Below are positions 1-9,019 of a stretch of 40,804 bases of DNA, one piece after another. This DNA is from Sphingobacteriales bacterium (GTDB lineage: Bacteria > Bacteroidota > Bacteroidia > Chitinophagales > Chitinophagaceae). How positions within the stretch are numbered: position 1 is the first letter of the stretch; every line of letters starts with the position of its first letter. The stretch lies in the NCBI GenBank assembly GCA_016200915.1, contig JACQDV010000016.1, positions 1-40,804 of the forward strand, in the 5' to 3' direction. Both the position numbers and the translations under genes were made by a program. The notes below the pieces were generated by a model that did not search any database, was not told the DNA's origin, and was given only the letters and a program-made list of their open reading frames with translations.

Positions 1-116
1 ATAATGCTGCTTCCGTAGTATTAAAGCTATCTGTACCACTAAAAAGAAGGCAATGGTATGATAGTTTATTTGCAAATATCAACAACGCAAAACTGCCATT
101 AAGTCTTACAGGATAA
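1..116 (+). CDS. Possible 3' end of an unidentified gene (partial)
   Basis: A reading frame is open from base 3 to a TAA at 114-116, giving about 37 residues that end in KLPLSLTG. It has a plausible protein-like composition (LSVPLKRRQWYDSLFANIN). Its start would lie outside the window, and 37 codons is short enough to be open by chance. I do not recognise the family. The stretch 117-266 that follows is AT-rich and holds nothing I can identify; it separates this end from the converging DUF3857 gene cluster. Confidence 0.25.
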   Translation, partial: NAASVVLKLSVPLKRRQWYDSLFANINNAKLPLSLTG

Positions 117-266
117 GCCTATTGCAAAATCTGGGTTTAATTAAGCAGTAAAAAATTAGAAAGATTTTTCTGAAACTGAATAAGCAGATGGAATTCTTAG
201 GAAGTATAAAAAAATAATCAGCAGATTTACAAATGCAAACTCTTTAGCGTAAAATAATTTTAAGGT

Positions 267-2162
267 TTATAACTTCTTTATTACAATCCGCTGGGCATCT
301 TCTTTCAGTACTTCATCAAAAAAAGCTTTTGCGGCGGCATACTTTGCTGCAGGAATTCTAAGCTGCGTAAGTTCTAATCTTGCAATGGAAGTAACTGAAT
401 TAGCACTTGCGTCGTATTTATAAGATGTGTTATAACTTCCAAATTCACAGGTAAGTGATTTGTCTCTGGGCAATGCATCAATAATATACCCTTCGGGTAA
501 TTTATAAACGGTAGTATCAGTTTTTATAAATGGATTATGAAAATAAAAGTCGAGCCGCCTGTTTTCTGCTTTGGGTAATTTTCTTTGCCACAGTTTATAC
601 AGCCTGGGGGCAATAAACATTTTATTACCTGCAATAAACTCCGGAATTTTGCTGTAAGCTAATTTTATAGTTGCTCCAAATTGACCGGGTAAATCAACTT
701 TTTCAATGTTAAAATCATCCGGTTGTTTAAGCCCGTAATAAGACATCATAAAATCCCGCTGGTCATCTTTCTTTTCATCAAACAGGTAATGCTTAACATC
801 ATCTTTGTATTCGCCATTTACAACTAAACCAATAATGGGAACCCCACCTCCATCCGGATCTATTTGTACAGTGGTATGAACAGTAAAAATATTTTCCGAT
901 GCTTTGCTTTTTGGAGTAGGCACCAGCTTGCCGCCATCTTCTGTTACAAGCAAAGCATACCTGTTTTCTGTAAAGGTTCCCAATACTCCAAAATCATTGG
1001 TGTTGCTGGTACATTCAAGCCAAATAGAGTCTTTTGGCTGAGGGATGCAAAGAATCACATGGTTAAAACCCTGGTAAGGAAAACCGGGATCCACTGGTTC
1101 GTTATTATACAAAGCATTAATTATGGCAACATAACTTTTTATACCCACTGCCTTTAAAGCAGCCTTCATATAATTGCTTAGTCCCTTGCAATCACCATAT
1201 TTTTTTTGATCAGTAAAATCAGCAGCAAAAGGTTTTAATCCGCCTACACCTAACTGAATACTTACATAGCGGAAATTTTTTTGCAAATAATCATAAATGA
1301 TCTTTGCTTTTTCTGCATCTGTTTTGGCATCTTTCACCAGATTGACGAAGAATGATTTCCGGTCATCGGATAATTCATCCAGGTTTTTGTAAAGATTGGC
1401 AATCCATTGTCCATAATTATTCCAACTGGTCAGATCGCCCTCATTACCATAATAACTGAATTTATTGGGGGCAAACTGAACCATAGGATATTTACCTCTT
1501 TCTGATGCCCCTTCTTCGTATTCAAGCGGTTTTAAATTAGTTACACCCCATTGATAAATTTTATAGTTTCCGTTTTCAGTAACAACTGGTTTTAAAATAA
1601 TGTTCTTTTCTTTATAACGAATATCCAGCTCTTTCAAAACCTTAAGGGTAAAAGTTGATTTTGCCACTGCTTCGCCAGACTCCATAATTATATAGGCGGG
1701 TAAACTTACAGTTCCTTTAAATTTTAACTCATAGTTAAACTCCACGGTTACCGGGTATTTCTGTGTAGATACATGGTAATAGGTCAAACTGCCATCATCA
1801 ACAAGTCCTTCGCCATATGAATGGGTAATCATATCCTTTTTCTTGAACTTATCGGTTTGTTTACCAAACATATCATACACTCTTATTTCTGCTTCTTCCA
1901 GGCTTACTTGTTTGTCTGTATATTGAAAGAAGTCTAAAGAACCTTTACCTTGCTCATTTAATACAGTAAATACCTGGTGTACTTTGTAAATACAACGATC
2001 AACATCGCTGATCTCCATTTCAATATTTTCATCCTGCATTACTATGGAGGCATTTTTTATAAGGGCTGTGTCAGAAAGAGTTTTGTATAAACTTAAAAAA
2101 TCTTGTGCCTGCATTTGTATTACATTAATGAAAAGGAGCAGGAAAAGTAATTTCGTTTTCAT
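267..2162 (-). CDS. DUF3857 and transglutaminase-like secreted protein, catalytic Cys/His retained
   Basis: 631-residue exported protein. Residues 1-20 form a signal peptide (MKTKLLFLLLFINVIQMQAQ). A DUF3857 beta-rich domain follows, then a transglutaminase-like core at about 270-400. Cys325 lies in the motif YGDCKGLS and His368 in FNHVILCI. The third position is Glu383 in WLECTSN, where the family usually has Asp. Family knowledge: DUF3857/transglutaminase proteins are common, often tandem, periplasmic or surface proteins in Bacteroidota with largely unknown substrates. It is the last of three paralogous genes, 4 bp after the previous one, so probably co-transcribed. All three end in a similar VVIKK/IVIKK tail. 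This is the only copy that could be catalytically active as a thiol enzyme; the substrate is unknown. Confidence 0.85.
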   Translation of the reverse strand: MKTKLLFLLLFINVIQMQAQDFLSLYKTLSDTALIKNASIVMQDENIEMEISDVDRCIYKVHQVFTVLNEQGKGSLDFFQYTDKQVSLEEAEIRVYDMFGKQTDKFKKKDMITHSYGEGLVDDGSLTYYHVSTQKYPVTVEFNYELKFKGTVSLPAYIIMESGEAVAKSTFTLKVLKELDIRYKEKNIILKPVVTENGNYKIYQWGVTNLKPLEYEEGASERGKYPMVQFAPNKFSYYGNEGDLTSWNNYGQWIANLYKNLDELSDDRKSFFVNLVKDAKTDAEKAKIIYDYLQKNFRYVSIQLGVGGLKPFAADFTDQKKYGDCKGLSNYMKAALKAVGIKSYVAIINALYNNEPVDPGFPYQGFNHVILCIPQPKDSIWLECTSNTNDFGVLGTFTENRYALLVTEDGGKLVPTPKSKASENIFTVHTTVQIDPDGGGVPIIGLVVNGEYKDDVKHYLFDEKKDDQRDFMMSYYGLKQPDDFNIEKVDLPGQFGATIKLAYSKIPEFIAGNKMFIAPRLYKLWQRKLPKAENRRLDFYFHNPFIKTDTTVYKLPEGYIIDALPRDKSLTCEFGSYNTSYKYDASANSVTSIARLELTQLRIPAAKYAAAKAFFDEVLKEDAQRIVIKKL

Positions 2163-2166
2163 GTTA

Positions 2167-4083
2167 TTATTTTTTCTTTATCACTACCTGTTCGGTTAAG
2201 AAATTAAACAGGCGGTGATAATATTCTTTTAATGTATCATATTCACTAACCGGATAAAATCCTTTAGTAATTTCAAAACTGCCTCTTATGGCAATTTCAT
2301 TGTTTTCTTTATCTTCAAATGAAACCCTGGTAAAATTTAATGTTTTGTCCGGATCGCTCAGTTTAATTGATTTAGGGAGTTCGTTTATTGCAAAACTTTT
2401 ATCAAGTGTTATATGAAAATAAAAGCCTACATGCTGCCGGTATCCAAAATTGATATGACTAAAGCGGTTATCGCCTGTAAAAGGGTTTTCTGTTAACCCG
2501 GTAAATATGTTGTAAGGCAGAAAGTAATAATCTCCACTGTTAGAAACCGGCAGCGAAAAAGCTCCCGTTACTGAAAATGCCTTCCGTTCATCGGAGTCTG
2601 ATTTTACTTTTACATTATTAAGAAACAGGCCGGGAATATTACCCGTTAATTCTTTTTCAAACGCTGATGAAGCCATGTTTTCATAATCATCTTTTTCATC
2701 TGCCCTTGCATAGTCGTAGTTGTCAATTGTAAATTCGCCTTTTGTAATACCTTCAGCATCTACTGTTGCATTTACTGTAATATTTTTTTTATAAGCAGCA
2801 GCAGTGTCTGCAATGTTTATAAGTTCACCCTTTTTCTTTCTTACAATAAAACCATAGGTATTTAAAACAGACTCCGGAATGAGATAAGCATCTGTTGATT
2901 TATCAGTAGCATCAAGGTAGTAGTACCTGTTATTTAAATTAACAACAGCATACGTTGTGCTGAACTGATCAAGAAAAGGGATTTTGGGATCAACCTTGCC
3001 ATGCCGTCTTTCGCCTACTAATATTGGTTCGGCATCCAACCCCGATGCTTTAAGCAGGTTAACAAGTATGAGGTTAATATCGGTATTGTTGCCTGTTTTT
3101 TTATCCCATGCTTTTTTAATACCATCAAGTGAATAAAGTGAATGCACATTATTCCAGCTTAAACTTTTTCTTACATAATCATATACCATTTTCATTTTTT
3201 CAAAATCACCCGCTGTTTGTTTTGCCGATGATATGAATGCATCTGTACCCGGTAAATCCTTCTTCAGTTGAAGATAAAATTCCTGACTGGCGGCCATCTC
3301 GTTATTCAACTGGTCCCAATCGTTCATGTATTTAATGGTGTTACTGTATTTTGACAGCTGAAATGAAACTTTTTGCAAATAATCTTCCCTGGAATCCATG
3401 TATGGTTCATTTGATAAGCCGGGGATTTTGGTCATTTCGAAACTTATTTTTCCATGACTATTGTCTGGCTTTACATCAATATGCAACCCGGGGTTTTTTT
3501 GCACCATCCATGAAAATTCTGTATTGGGAACAATTGAAAGTTCATAACGGCTCCTTTCTACCGGGTTTCTGTCCTGGAAAACCCATTCTTTTAAACCCCA
3601 GTAACTTTTTTTAGTGCTTTTATAAGCGTACTCAATAACCGATCCCACTTTTACTTCGGGGAACGTAAAGTCAATTTCACCCCAGTATTTACTGGTGTTT
3701 TTCTGGTATATCGATTTTTTTTCAAGATCATTATAATCGAATCCATTATAAATCCGTCCTTTGATTTCGGAAATAAATTCAAAATCATTATCCCTGTAAA
3801 ATGGTATTTCTATTTCGGCGTATTCTTTTCCTTTCTCTTTAAGAATTTTCATTCTTACATAATGGTAGGTGATCATATTATAATCATCATCGTAATTAGT
3901 AATCGCCTGGTGATCTAATATAATTGCTGTTGCATCTTTATCGTAGGTACATTCTTTCAGGTTTAGTTCAGTTGCAGCAGGCGGATGAAAAGCAGTAAGT
4001 TCCTCCGGCTGGGAGATACTTTTGCTGCTGTTTAAAAGAAACAATGCACAAAAAAATGATAATGGTCTTAAATTCCTTTTCAT
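2167..4083 (-). CDS. DUF3857 protein with degenerate transglutaminase-like domain
   Basis: 638-residue secreted paralogue of both flanking genes, with a signal peptide ending near SSKSISQ. The N-terminal DUF3857 region carries the FTFPEVKVGSVIEY motif, which is nearly identical in the next gene upstream. The transglutaminase-like core is present (MKMVYDYVRKSLSWNNVHSLYSL region), but where active members have GDCK it reads GNNTDINL, so the Cys is absent. The His position reads FSTTYAVV rather than NHVIL. The Asp motif is kept as YYLDAT. Inference: a structural or binding role rather than thiol catalysis. It lies 11 bp downstream of its paralogue and 4 bp upstream of the catalytic-looking copy, so the three are likely made together. 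Confidence 0.82.
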   Translation of the reverse strand: MKRNLRPLSFFCALFLLNSSKSISQPEELTAFHPPAATELNLKECTYDKDATAIILDHQAITNYDDDYNMITYHYVRMKILKEKGKEYAEIEIPFYRDNDFEFISEIKGRIYNGFDYNDLEKKSIYQKNTSKYWGEIDFTFPEVKVGSVIEYAYKSTKKSYWGLKEWVFQDRNPVERSRYELSIVPNTEFSWMVQKNPGLHIDVKPDNSHGKISFEMTKIPGLSNEPYMDSREDYLQKVSFQLSKYSNTIKYMNDWDQLNNEMAASQEFYLQLKKDLPGTDAFISSAKQTAGDFEKMKMVYDYVRKSLSWNNVHSLYSLDGIKKAWDKKTGNNTDINLILVNLLKASGLDAEPILVGERRHGKVDPKIPFLDQFSTTYAVVNLNNRYYYLDATDKSTDAYLIPESVLNTYGFIVRKKKGELINIADTAAAYKKNITVNATVDAEGITKGEFTIDNYDYARADEKDDYENMASSAFEKELTGNIPGLFLNNVKVKSDSDERKAFSVTGAFSLPVSNSGDYYFLPYNIFTGLTENPFTGDNRFSHINFGYRQHVGFYFHITLDKSFAINELPKSIKLSDPDKTLNFTRVSFEDKENNEIAIRGSFEITKGFYPVSEYDTLKEYYHRLFNFLTEQVVIKKK

Positions 4084-4094
4084 TACATCAGGGT

Positions 4095-6035
4095 TTACTT
4101 CTTTTTTATTACAACCTGTTCACTTAAAAAAGTAAAGAGCTGCTTATAAAATTCCTGGAACTCCGGGTAATTACTAACCGGGTAAATTGGTTTTTTAAAT
4201 TCCAGTAATATTTTCATGCTAATCATATTCAGATCTTCCTGTACACCTGCCATCCGGCTAAAGGCTATACTGGTGTCTGGCATTATCATCCGTATGTTTT
4301 TGGGAATGGCATCAAACACATAGTTTTCGGGTATGGTAAAGCTGGCGTTGATTACATATTTTTGATTGGCCCCAAACACAATGTCACTTACCCGGTTTTC
4401 TGCAGTAAACGGGTTTTCTTCCAGTCCTGTAAAAAGGTTAGTGTTGAAATAAATATAGTCACCTGATGAACTAAGCTGTTGCTTATACCCAAAACTTGTT
4501 TTTAAAGACATGGTATCATCCTCCACATTTTCTGCTTTAAAATCACTGATAGTGGTGCCTGTATTTTTGGAAGTGTAAGTTTTTTCAATAAACTTCTCCT
4601 GGCCGGCTTTAATGCCCGAAGCCTTTTCTAATCGTGCATAGTTGGCATAAATGATTTCTGCTTTGCCTTCCATTTCGCCATTTTCTTTAATATCACCACT
4701 AACAACACTCAGGGTTTTATAATCATCTTTCTCATCCCATAATGTTTTCCAGCCCCATTCATATGTATCCAGTTTACTTATCACTAATCCCTCCGTTGCC
4801 ACAACATCCAGCGGAATTAATGTTGAGGGGGTATGTTTTTCAGTGGCATCCAAAAAATAATCGTTATCACCAATTTTTACATAAGCCAGCACTTTATCAA
4901 ACTGGCGATAGCCCGGATTAAACATATTAATTGCGCCATTTTCTGCTTGTCTTACCAATATTGGTTTTACATCAAGGTTGGCATCTTTTAGCAGGTTAAT
5001 CAGGATGAGATTAATTTCACCTGAAGTACCTTTTTTATCTTTCCATGCAGATCGTACACCATCCAGTGCCCAGATGTTATCATACCCGTTCCATTCCATA
5101 TTTTTTCTTACATATTCATGTATGATTTTCATCTTTTTTACCGGTTCAGTTACGTTTTGAAGTTGCTGGTCAAGATCAGCAGTACGGGGTATATTTCTTT
5201 TGAGTTGCAGGCCAAAGTCTTCATCCTGCATAATTGTTTTAATTACTTCGGGCCATGAGGGCACCAGGTTTCTCCTGGGGTAGCCGGGCATATCTATTGC
5301 AGAAATATGCGCTTCAACACGTTGCAGATAATCATCTTTGCTTGTCATATAAGGTTCATCCTGCAAACCCGGTATATCTTTCATTGTAAAGGTTTGAACC
5401 TGGCTATTTACTTCCAGTCCCTTATTAGTTTCTAATGGCATGGTACAAAACGGAATTGCTGTTACTATCAGTTCGGTAGGGAAATTAATAATGAAACGAC
5501 TGAGTTTAACAGGAATAGAACGCTGAAAATACCAGTCATTAACTAATGAGCCGTAATTTGAAAATTTATATTCTATAATGCTGCCTGCCTTTACTTCGGG
5601 AAAAGTGAACACTATTTCTGATCTGCGTTTATTCACTTGTTTATCATAGATATTTTTTTTATCTACTTTGGTTACAACAATATTACCGGGGGCATCCAGA
5701 TTGTAAGTTTGTGCAGATAAACTTTTAATTTTTTCTGACTGAGTCCAGTATGGAATGTGGATATCAGCCTGTTTGGCGCCGGATTGTTTAAGTATTTTGA
5801 TGCGTACCCGGCGTTCTGTTTCAGCAAAAAAGGAACCGGTGGTTGTTGAAATGGTACTTACCGTTTCCTCCAGGTCAAATAATACTAATGCATCGGCGTT
5901 TTTGTCAAATGCACATTCTGTCATTTGAAGTTCGCTTTTGTCAACATTTCCGAAAGAGGGAATATCTTTGCTTTTTTGAGCGGATGCAGTAAGGCATAGC
6001 AGTATGCCACTGATAAGATACACGAAAGGTCTCAT
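4095..6035 (-). CDS. DUF3857 protein with degenerate transglutaminase-like domain, first of three
   Basis: 646 residues with signal peptide MRPFVYLISGILLCLTASAQ. It has the same architecture as the 2167-4083 product: DUF3857 with VFTFPEVKAGSIIEYKF, a DEPYMTSKDDYLQRV linker, then a transglutaminase-like fold. The catalytic GDCK position reads GTSGEINL (Cys replaced by Ser or Thr) and the His position reads FDKVLAYV. The Asp-equivalent LDAT motif remains. The C-terminus FLSEQVVIKKK matches that of the neighbour. It is the first gene of the trio in transcription order. Only 60 bp separate its start from the ATG of the divergent TraB/GumN gene, so promoters for both must lie there; no clear -7 box was found. 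Confidence 0.82.
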   Translation of the reverse strand: MRPFVYLISGILLCLTASAQKSKDIPSFGNVDKSELQMTECAFDKNADALVLFDLEETVSTISTTTGSFFAETERRVRIKILKQSGAKQADIHIPYWTQSEKIKSLSAQTYNLDAPGNIVVTKVDKKNIYDKQVNKRRSEIVFTFPEVKAGSIIEYKFSNYGSLVNDWYFQRSIPVKLSRFIINFPTELIVTAIPFCTMPLETNKGLEVNSQVQTFTMKDIPGLQDEPYMTSKDDYLQRVEAHISAIDMPGYPRRNLVPSWPEVIKTIMQDEDFGLQLKRNIPRTADLDQQLQNVTEPVKKMKIIHEYVRKNMEWNGYDNIWALDGVRSAWKDKKGTSGEINLILINLLKDANLDVKPILVRQAENGAINMFNPGYRQFDKVLAYVKIGDNDYFLDATEKHTPSTLIPLDVVATEGLVISKLDTYEWGWKTLWDEKDDYKTLSVVSGDIKENGEMEGKAEIIYANYARLEKASGIKAGQEKFIEKTYTSKNTGTTISDFKAENVEDDTMSLKTSFGYKQQLSSSGDYIYFNTNLFTGLEENPFTAENRVSDIVFGANQKYVINASFTIPENYVFDAIPKNIRMIMPDTSIAFSRMAGVQEDLNMISMKILLEFKKPIYPVSNYPEFQEFYKQLFTFLSEQVVIKKK

Positions 6036-6095
6036 GTTATGTGTGGTTTAGGTTAATCAAATTTGAATAAAAAAAAGCTAACAAACAATATTTTT

Positions 6096-7013
6096 ATGCG
6101 GTTACTTTTATTTACGGCTTTGTTTTTTGTTAACGTCATTACTTCGATAGCACAAAAAGAACGGGTAGTTCAAAAACCTGCACCTGTAAAATCTTTGTTA
6201 TGGGAAATATCCGGAAACGGCATTAAGCAGCCATCTTACCTTTTTGGTACCATGCATATTATATGCAGGGATGATGCTTTGCTGAGTAAAGCAATGGAAA
6301 AAATCATTGCAAATTCTTCAGCCATTTACCTGGAGCTGGATATGGATAATATGATGGAACTGCTGGGTATATTTCAATACATGAATATGAAAGGAGGAAA
6401 AAAGCTGGGAGATTATCTTACCGCTGAAGAAGTAAAAAGAGTTAAAGATTGGTTTGTCAAAAATCAACCGTTAATACCGGCGATGATGATTGAGAAAATG
6501 AAACCTATCTTTTTGAGCAGTATGGTTGGTGAAAAAGGATTTAACTGCCAACAGCCAGATGGTATGGAGATGCGTATAATGGAAGAAGCTAATAAACATG
6601 GTAAAGAAATAAAAGGGTTGGAAACAATGGCTTACCAGGCAGGAATTATGGATAGCATCCCTTACGAAATACAGGCAAAGGAATTAATAAAAAGTATTGA
6701 CAGCGGTGATGTACAGGATAGCTCTGTAAAAATGCTGATTGATTTGTATAAGCAACAGGATATTGACAAACTGGACACCATGATGAACAAAACAGAAGGA
6801 GAAATGAGTAAATACAATGAGTTTTTATTATACCGCCGCAACCGTAACTGGGCAGATAAGATCAATACACTAATAAAATCAAATTCATATCTCTTTGCCG
6901 TAGGGGCCGGACACTTGCCTGGAAATAAAGGTGTAATTGCCTTGTTACGTAAACTGGGTTATACTGTTAAACCTGTTGAAAACAAATGGGCAGCTCCTTC
7001 AAATGAAATGTGA
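6096..7013 (+). CDS. TraB/GumN family protein
   Basis: About 305 residues from the ATG at 6096, whose N-terminus MRLLLFTALFFVNVITSIAQ is a good signal peptide. A TTG at 6063 would add 11 residues and cannot be excluded. TraB/GumN hallmarks are visible: SYLFGTMHIIC with the conserved His near the N-terminus, YLELDMDN with the conserved acidic residue, and a C-terminal GAGHLPGNKGVIALLRKLGY block. Members are related to the TIKI/EreA/PrgY group and are suspected metal-dependent hydrolases; the bacterial substrates are unknown. It is transcribed alone, divergent from the DUF3857 trio and converging on the YdcF-like gene. Confidence 0.85.
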   Translation: MRLLLFTALFFVNVITSIAQKERVVQKPAPVKSLLWEISGNGIKQPSYLFGTMHIICRDDALLSKAMEKIIANSSAIYLELDMDNMMELLGIFQYMNMKGGKKLGDYLTAEEVKRVKDWFVKNQPLIPAMMIEKMKPIFLSSMVGEKGFNCQQPDGMEMRIMEEANKHGKEIKGLETMAYQAGIMDSIPYEIQAKELIKSIDSGDVQDSSVKMLIDLYKQQDIDKLDTMMNKTEGEMSKYNEFLLYRRNRNWADKINTLIKSNSYLFAVGAGHLPGNKGVIALLRKLGYTVKPVENKWAAPSNEM

Positions 7014-7049
7014 TTAAAAAGTAATACAGCTTTTTATTTATTTAAAATA

Positions 7050-7817
7050 TCAGGCTCTGCCTGTCAGGCGGTAAATCAGCAAACCCACTGCTTCTTTCAG
7101 ATATTTATCCCACATATCAAAAGCTTCATAAGTTGGAATGACGGATTCACCAAAGTGCTGGGGATTATTGAGTGCATTATAGTTACATGGATAAGCTACC
7201 ACATTTGTTCCTGCTTTTTCAAAAACTTTTACCGAACGTTTCATGTGTAAAGCTGAAGTAATAAGGAGGCAGGATGATTTTATTTGAACAGAATCAAGAA
7301 TTTTCTTTGTTTCAACGGCGTTTTCATATGTATTCCTGCTTTGGTTTTCTGCAAGGATATCTGCTTCAGGAATACCATTGGCTATCATTTCTTCTTTTAC
7401 AAAATCAGCTTCTTTAAAGCGCTGCCTGTCTTTATCAATACTGCCGCTGCCGCCGGAGATAATTATTTTCTTAATTCTTTTTTGCTGATAGAGTTTTACT
7501 GTTTGAATAAACCGGTCACTTGCTGAAGTGAAGTAACCCCTGCCGGAGTTCATTTCAAATCCGGTAAAACCGGTTAATACTATACCAGCCTGGTATTGTT
7601 CCCCTGCAGTAAATTCTTTTACAGGTGCCTGCCAGCTTACTATTAGTTTATGAATGATGTAATGATTTGAAAAAAACAAAAACCAAATAACTGATGTAAT
7701 CACCAATCGTTTTTTCCATTTGGCATTTTTAATTATTACTGCAAGCAGTATAAAAATTAATAACCAGTTAAATGGTGATATAAAAATGCTGAGGACTTTA
7801 GATAAAAAGAAAAACAT
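7050..7817 (-). CDS. YdcF/DUF218-family membrane protein
   Basis: The ATG at 7817 (MFFFLSKVLSIFISPFNW) is preferred. The frame extends upstream to 7922, but that extension is built from two hairpins and looks non-coding. The sequence TATCTTCA, 4 nt before this ATG, resembles a -7 box. The protein of about 255 residues has two N-terminal membrane segments (roughly 5-30 and 35-55), followed by the DUF218 domain: AGIVLTG, KKIIISGGSG and LAENQSRNTYENAVETKKIL. DUF218 proteins such as SanA, ElyC and YdcF are linked to envelope and peptidoglycan precursor homeostasis; the precise reaction is not settled. The 3' end faces the TraB/GumN gene. Confidence 0.82.
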   Translation of the reverse strand: MFFFLSKVLSIFISPFNWLLIFILLAVIIKNAKWKKRLVITSVIWFLFFSNHYIIHKLIVSWQAPVKEFTAGEQYQAGIVLTGFTGFEMNSGRGYFTSASDRFIQTVKLYQQKRIKKIIISGGSGSIDKDRQRFKEADFVKEEMIANGIPEADILAENQSRNTYENAVETKKILDSVQIKSSCLLITSALHMKRSVKVFEKAGTNVVAYPCNYNALNNPQHFGESVIPTYEAFDMWDKYLKEAVGLLIYRLTGRA

Positions 7818-7955
7818 ATGGTGAAGATATTGGAAGCTGCGTAAAAATAAAATTTTGATTCGCCACGAAAGCCATTCGTGAGGACACGAATGGTTACCCG
7901 CTGTTGTGGGCTGTGTCCCCACAGCCCAATTGAATAAATATTTTATGAATTGTAT
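7818..7955. repeat. Intergenic region with two adjacent perfect hairpins
   Basis: Between two minus-strand genes lie two strong hairpins. At 7872-7893, CCATTCGTG pairs with CACGAATGG around AGGA (9-bp arms). At 7908-7927, GGGCTGTG pairs with CACAGCCC around TCCC (8-bp arms). The first is preceded by a further partial copy, GCCACGAA. Neither is followed by a T run in the direction of the flanking genes. They resemble dispersed intergenic (REP-like) hairpin repeats more than terminators. Confidence 0.6.
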
Positions 7956-8957
7956 TTATCCTTTGCCTTTAGGCTTAGGCTTTACTGTTTTAGGTTTAGT
8001 GGCGGGAGTTGATTTTTCCTCTCTTTGTTTTGTTCCATTAAGTATGTTTTCTATTTGCTGACGTTTGTCCATATCCAATGGTTCGGGTACAGGAGCCTGG
8101 CCATCTTCTAATTTAAAAGTAAAAACTTTATTTACATGCATCCATTGCCCGTTGCTCCATTTAAAACCTTCATAATCTCCGTCAGGAATTAAGGTGTATT
8201 TTTTAGTTGGTTCGTTTGTTTCAGAGATAAGATGATCAAATAAAATCATATCCATTTCATCATCATACTGCACTCTTGCTCTGCCATCTTTTTTAAAATC
8301 CAGTACAAAACGTGTTTGAGCTGGTTTGGGAATGGAATCTTCTTTAAATGAAAACATTGGTGTGCCAAAAACAGGTTCACCGTTATTATCAAAACTCAGC
8401 ACATCAATCCACTTGCGGGTTACTTTCATGGTATATTCATCATAACCAAGTAAGGTATAATATTTTTTGCCGTTTGATTCTTTTTGAATGATGCGATAAT
8501 AGATATTACCGATCCACCATTTGTTGTTCATAGTTGTATCTAATGGAGAAGCCACCACTTCAGAACGGTCAATTAAAGGAAACAATTTTAATGAACCATC
8601 AGGCGTATTCATTTGAATGGCTCCGTGCTGGCGATTAAAGGTTTCATCTTTTTCTACCTGCCAGGTAAAGATGCGGAAGCTATTATCGGGAGCATAAATT
8701 CTTGAAATGGATTGTAAAGAATCAAAAGGAAAGTAGAACGAGTTTTTAATCTTTAACGACCTTACCAGCATTTTGGTAAAAATGCTGTCTGCCCTGAAAC
8801 GTTGACCTGCTTCCCTTGCATTGACGATATCGTAGCTGAATTTTTTTAAGGAATCTTCACGATTAGCAAATTCTTTTACCTCAGCAGGAGTGAGGTTTTG
8901 TGCATTGACTGCAGTGCCAAGCACAACTATTTGAAAGAGGATTAAAATTTTTTTCAT
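7956..8957 (-). CDS. Secreted protein of unknown function with Lys/Pro-rich tail
   Basis: The frame opens at 8990, but the ATG at 8957 gives the signal peptide MKKILILFQIVVLGTAVNAQ and is preferred. A TAAATTTG box at 8995-8988 supports a transcript beginning between the two. The mature protein of about 310 residues is mostly mixed alpha/beta with many aromatic residues (NKWWIGNIYYRIIQKE). It ends in a low-complexity tail, KPKTVKPKPKGKG, which may bind polyanions or simply be disordered. I do not recognise a characterised family. Its own promoter and downstream position from the heptose genes suggest it is a separate unit. Confidence 0.75.
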   Translation of the reverse strand: MKKILILFQIVVLGTAVNAQNLTPAEVKEFANREDSLKKFSYDIVNAREAGQRFRADSIFTKMLVRSLKIKNSFYFPFDSLQSISRIYAPDNSFRIFTWQVEKDETFNRQHGAIQMNTPDGSLKLFPLIDRSEVVASPLDTTMNNKWWIGNIYYRIIQKESNGKKYYTLLGYDEYTMKVTRKWIDVLSFDNNGEPVFGTPMFSFKEDSIPKPAQTRFVLDFKKDGRARVQYDDEMDMILFDHLISETNEPTKKYTLIPDGDYEGFKWSNGQWMHVNKVFTFKLEDGQAPVPEPLDMDKRQQIENILNGTKQREEKSTPATKPKTVKPKPKGKG

Positions 8958-8987
8958 CAGTAACCGGAAACTAAAACACTGTTTTTG

Positions 8988-9019
8988 CAAATTTATTGCT
9001 CATGAGCTGATTTTTACAA
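8988..9019 (-). promoter_or_regulatory. Candidate promoter of the secreted-protein gene
   Basis: On the minus strand TAAATTTG (8995-8988) matches the Bacteroidota -7 consensus TAnnTTTG. A TTG (9019-9017) lies 21 nt upstream as a possible -33 element. The start codon ATG is at 8957. Confidence 0.4.

Noticed and set aside
307-312. AGTACT sites as evidence for or against ScaI-like specificity
   Set aside because: The hexamer occurs several times in the window (for example here and within smc), which neither supports nor excludes methylation by this system.
864-1157. Plus-strand open frames opposite the DUF3857 genes (also 3351-3614 and 4978-5160)
   Set aside because: They lie entirely within well-supported minus-strand genes and show no family motifs; shadows of the opposite strand.
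7818-7922. N-terminal extension of the YdcF-like frame
   Set aside because: The extra 35 codons are made of hairpin repeats and have no membrane or signal character; the start at 7817 fits the family better.
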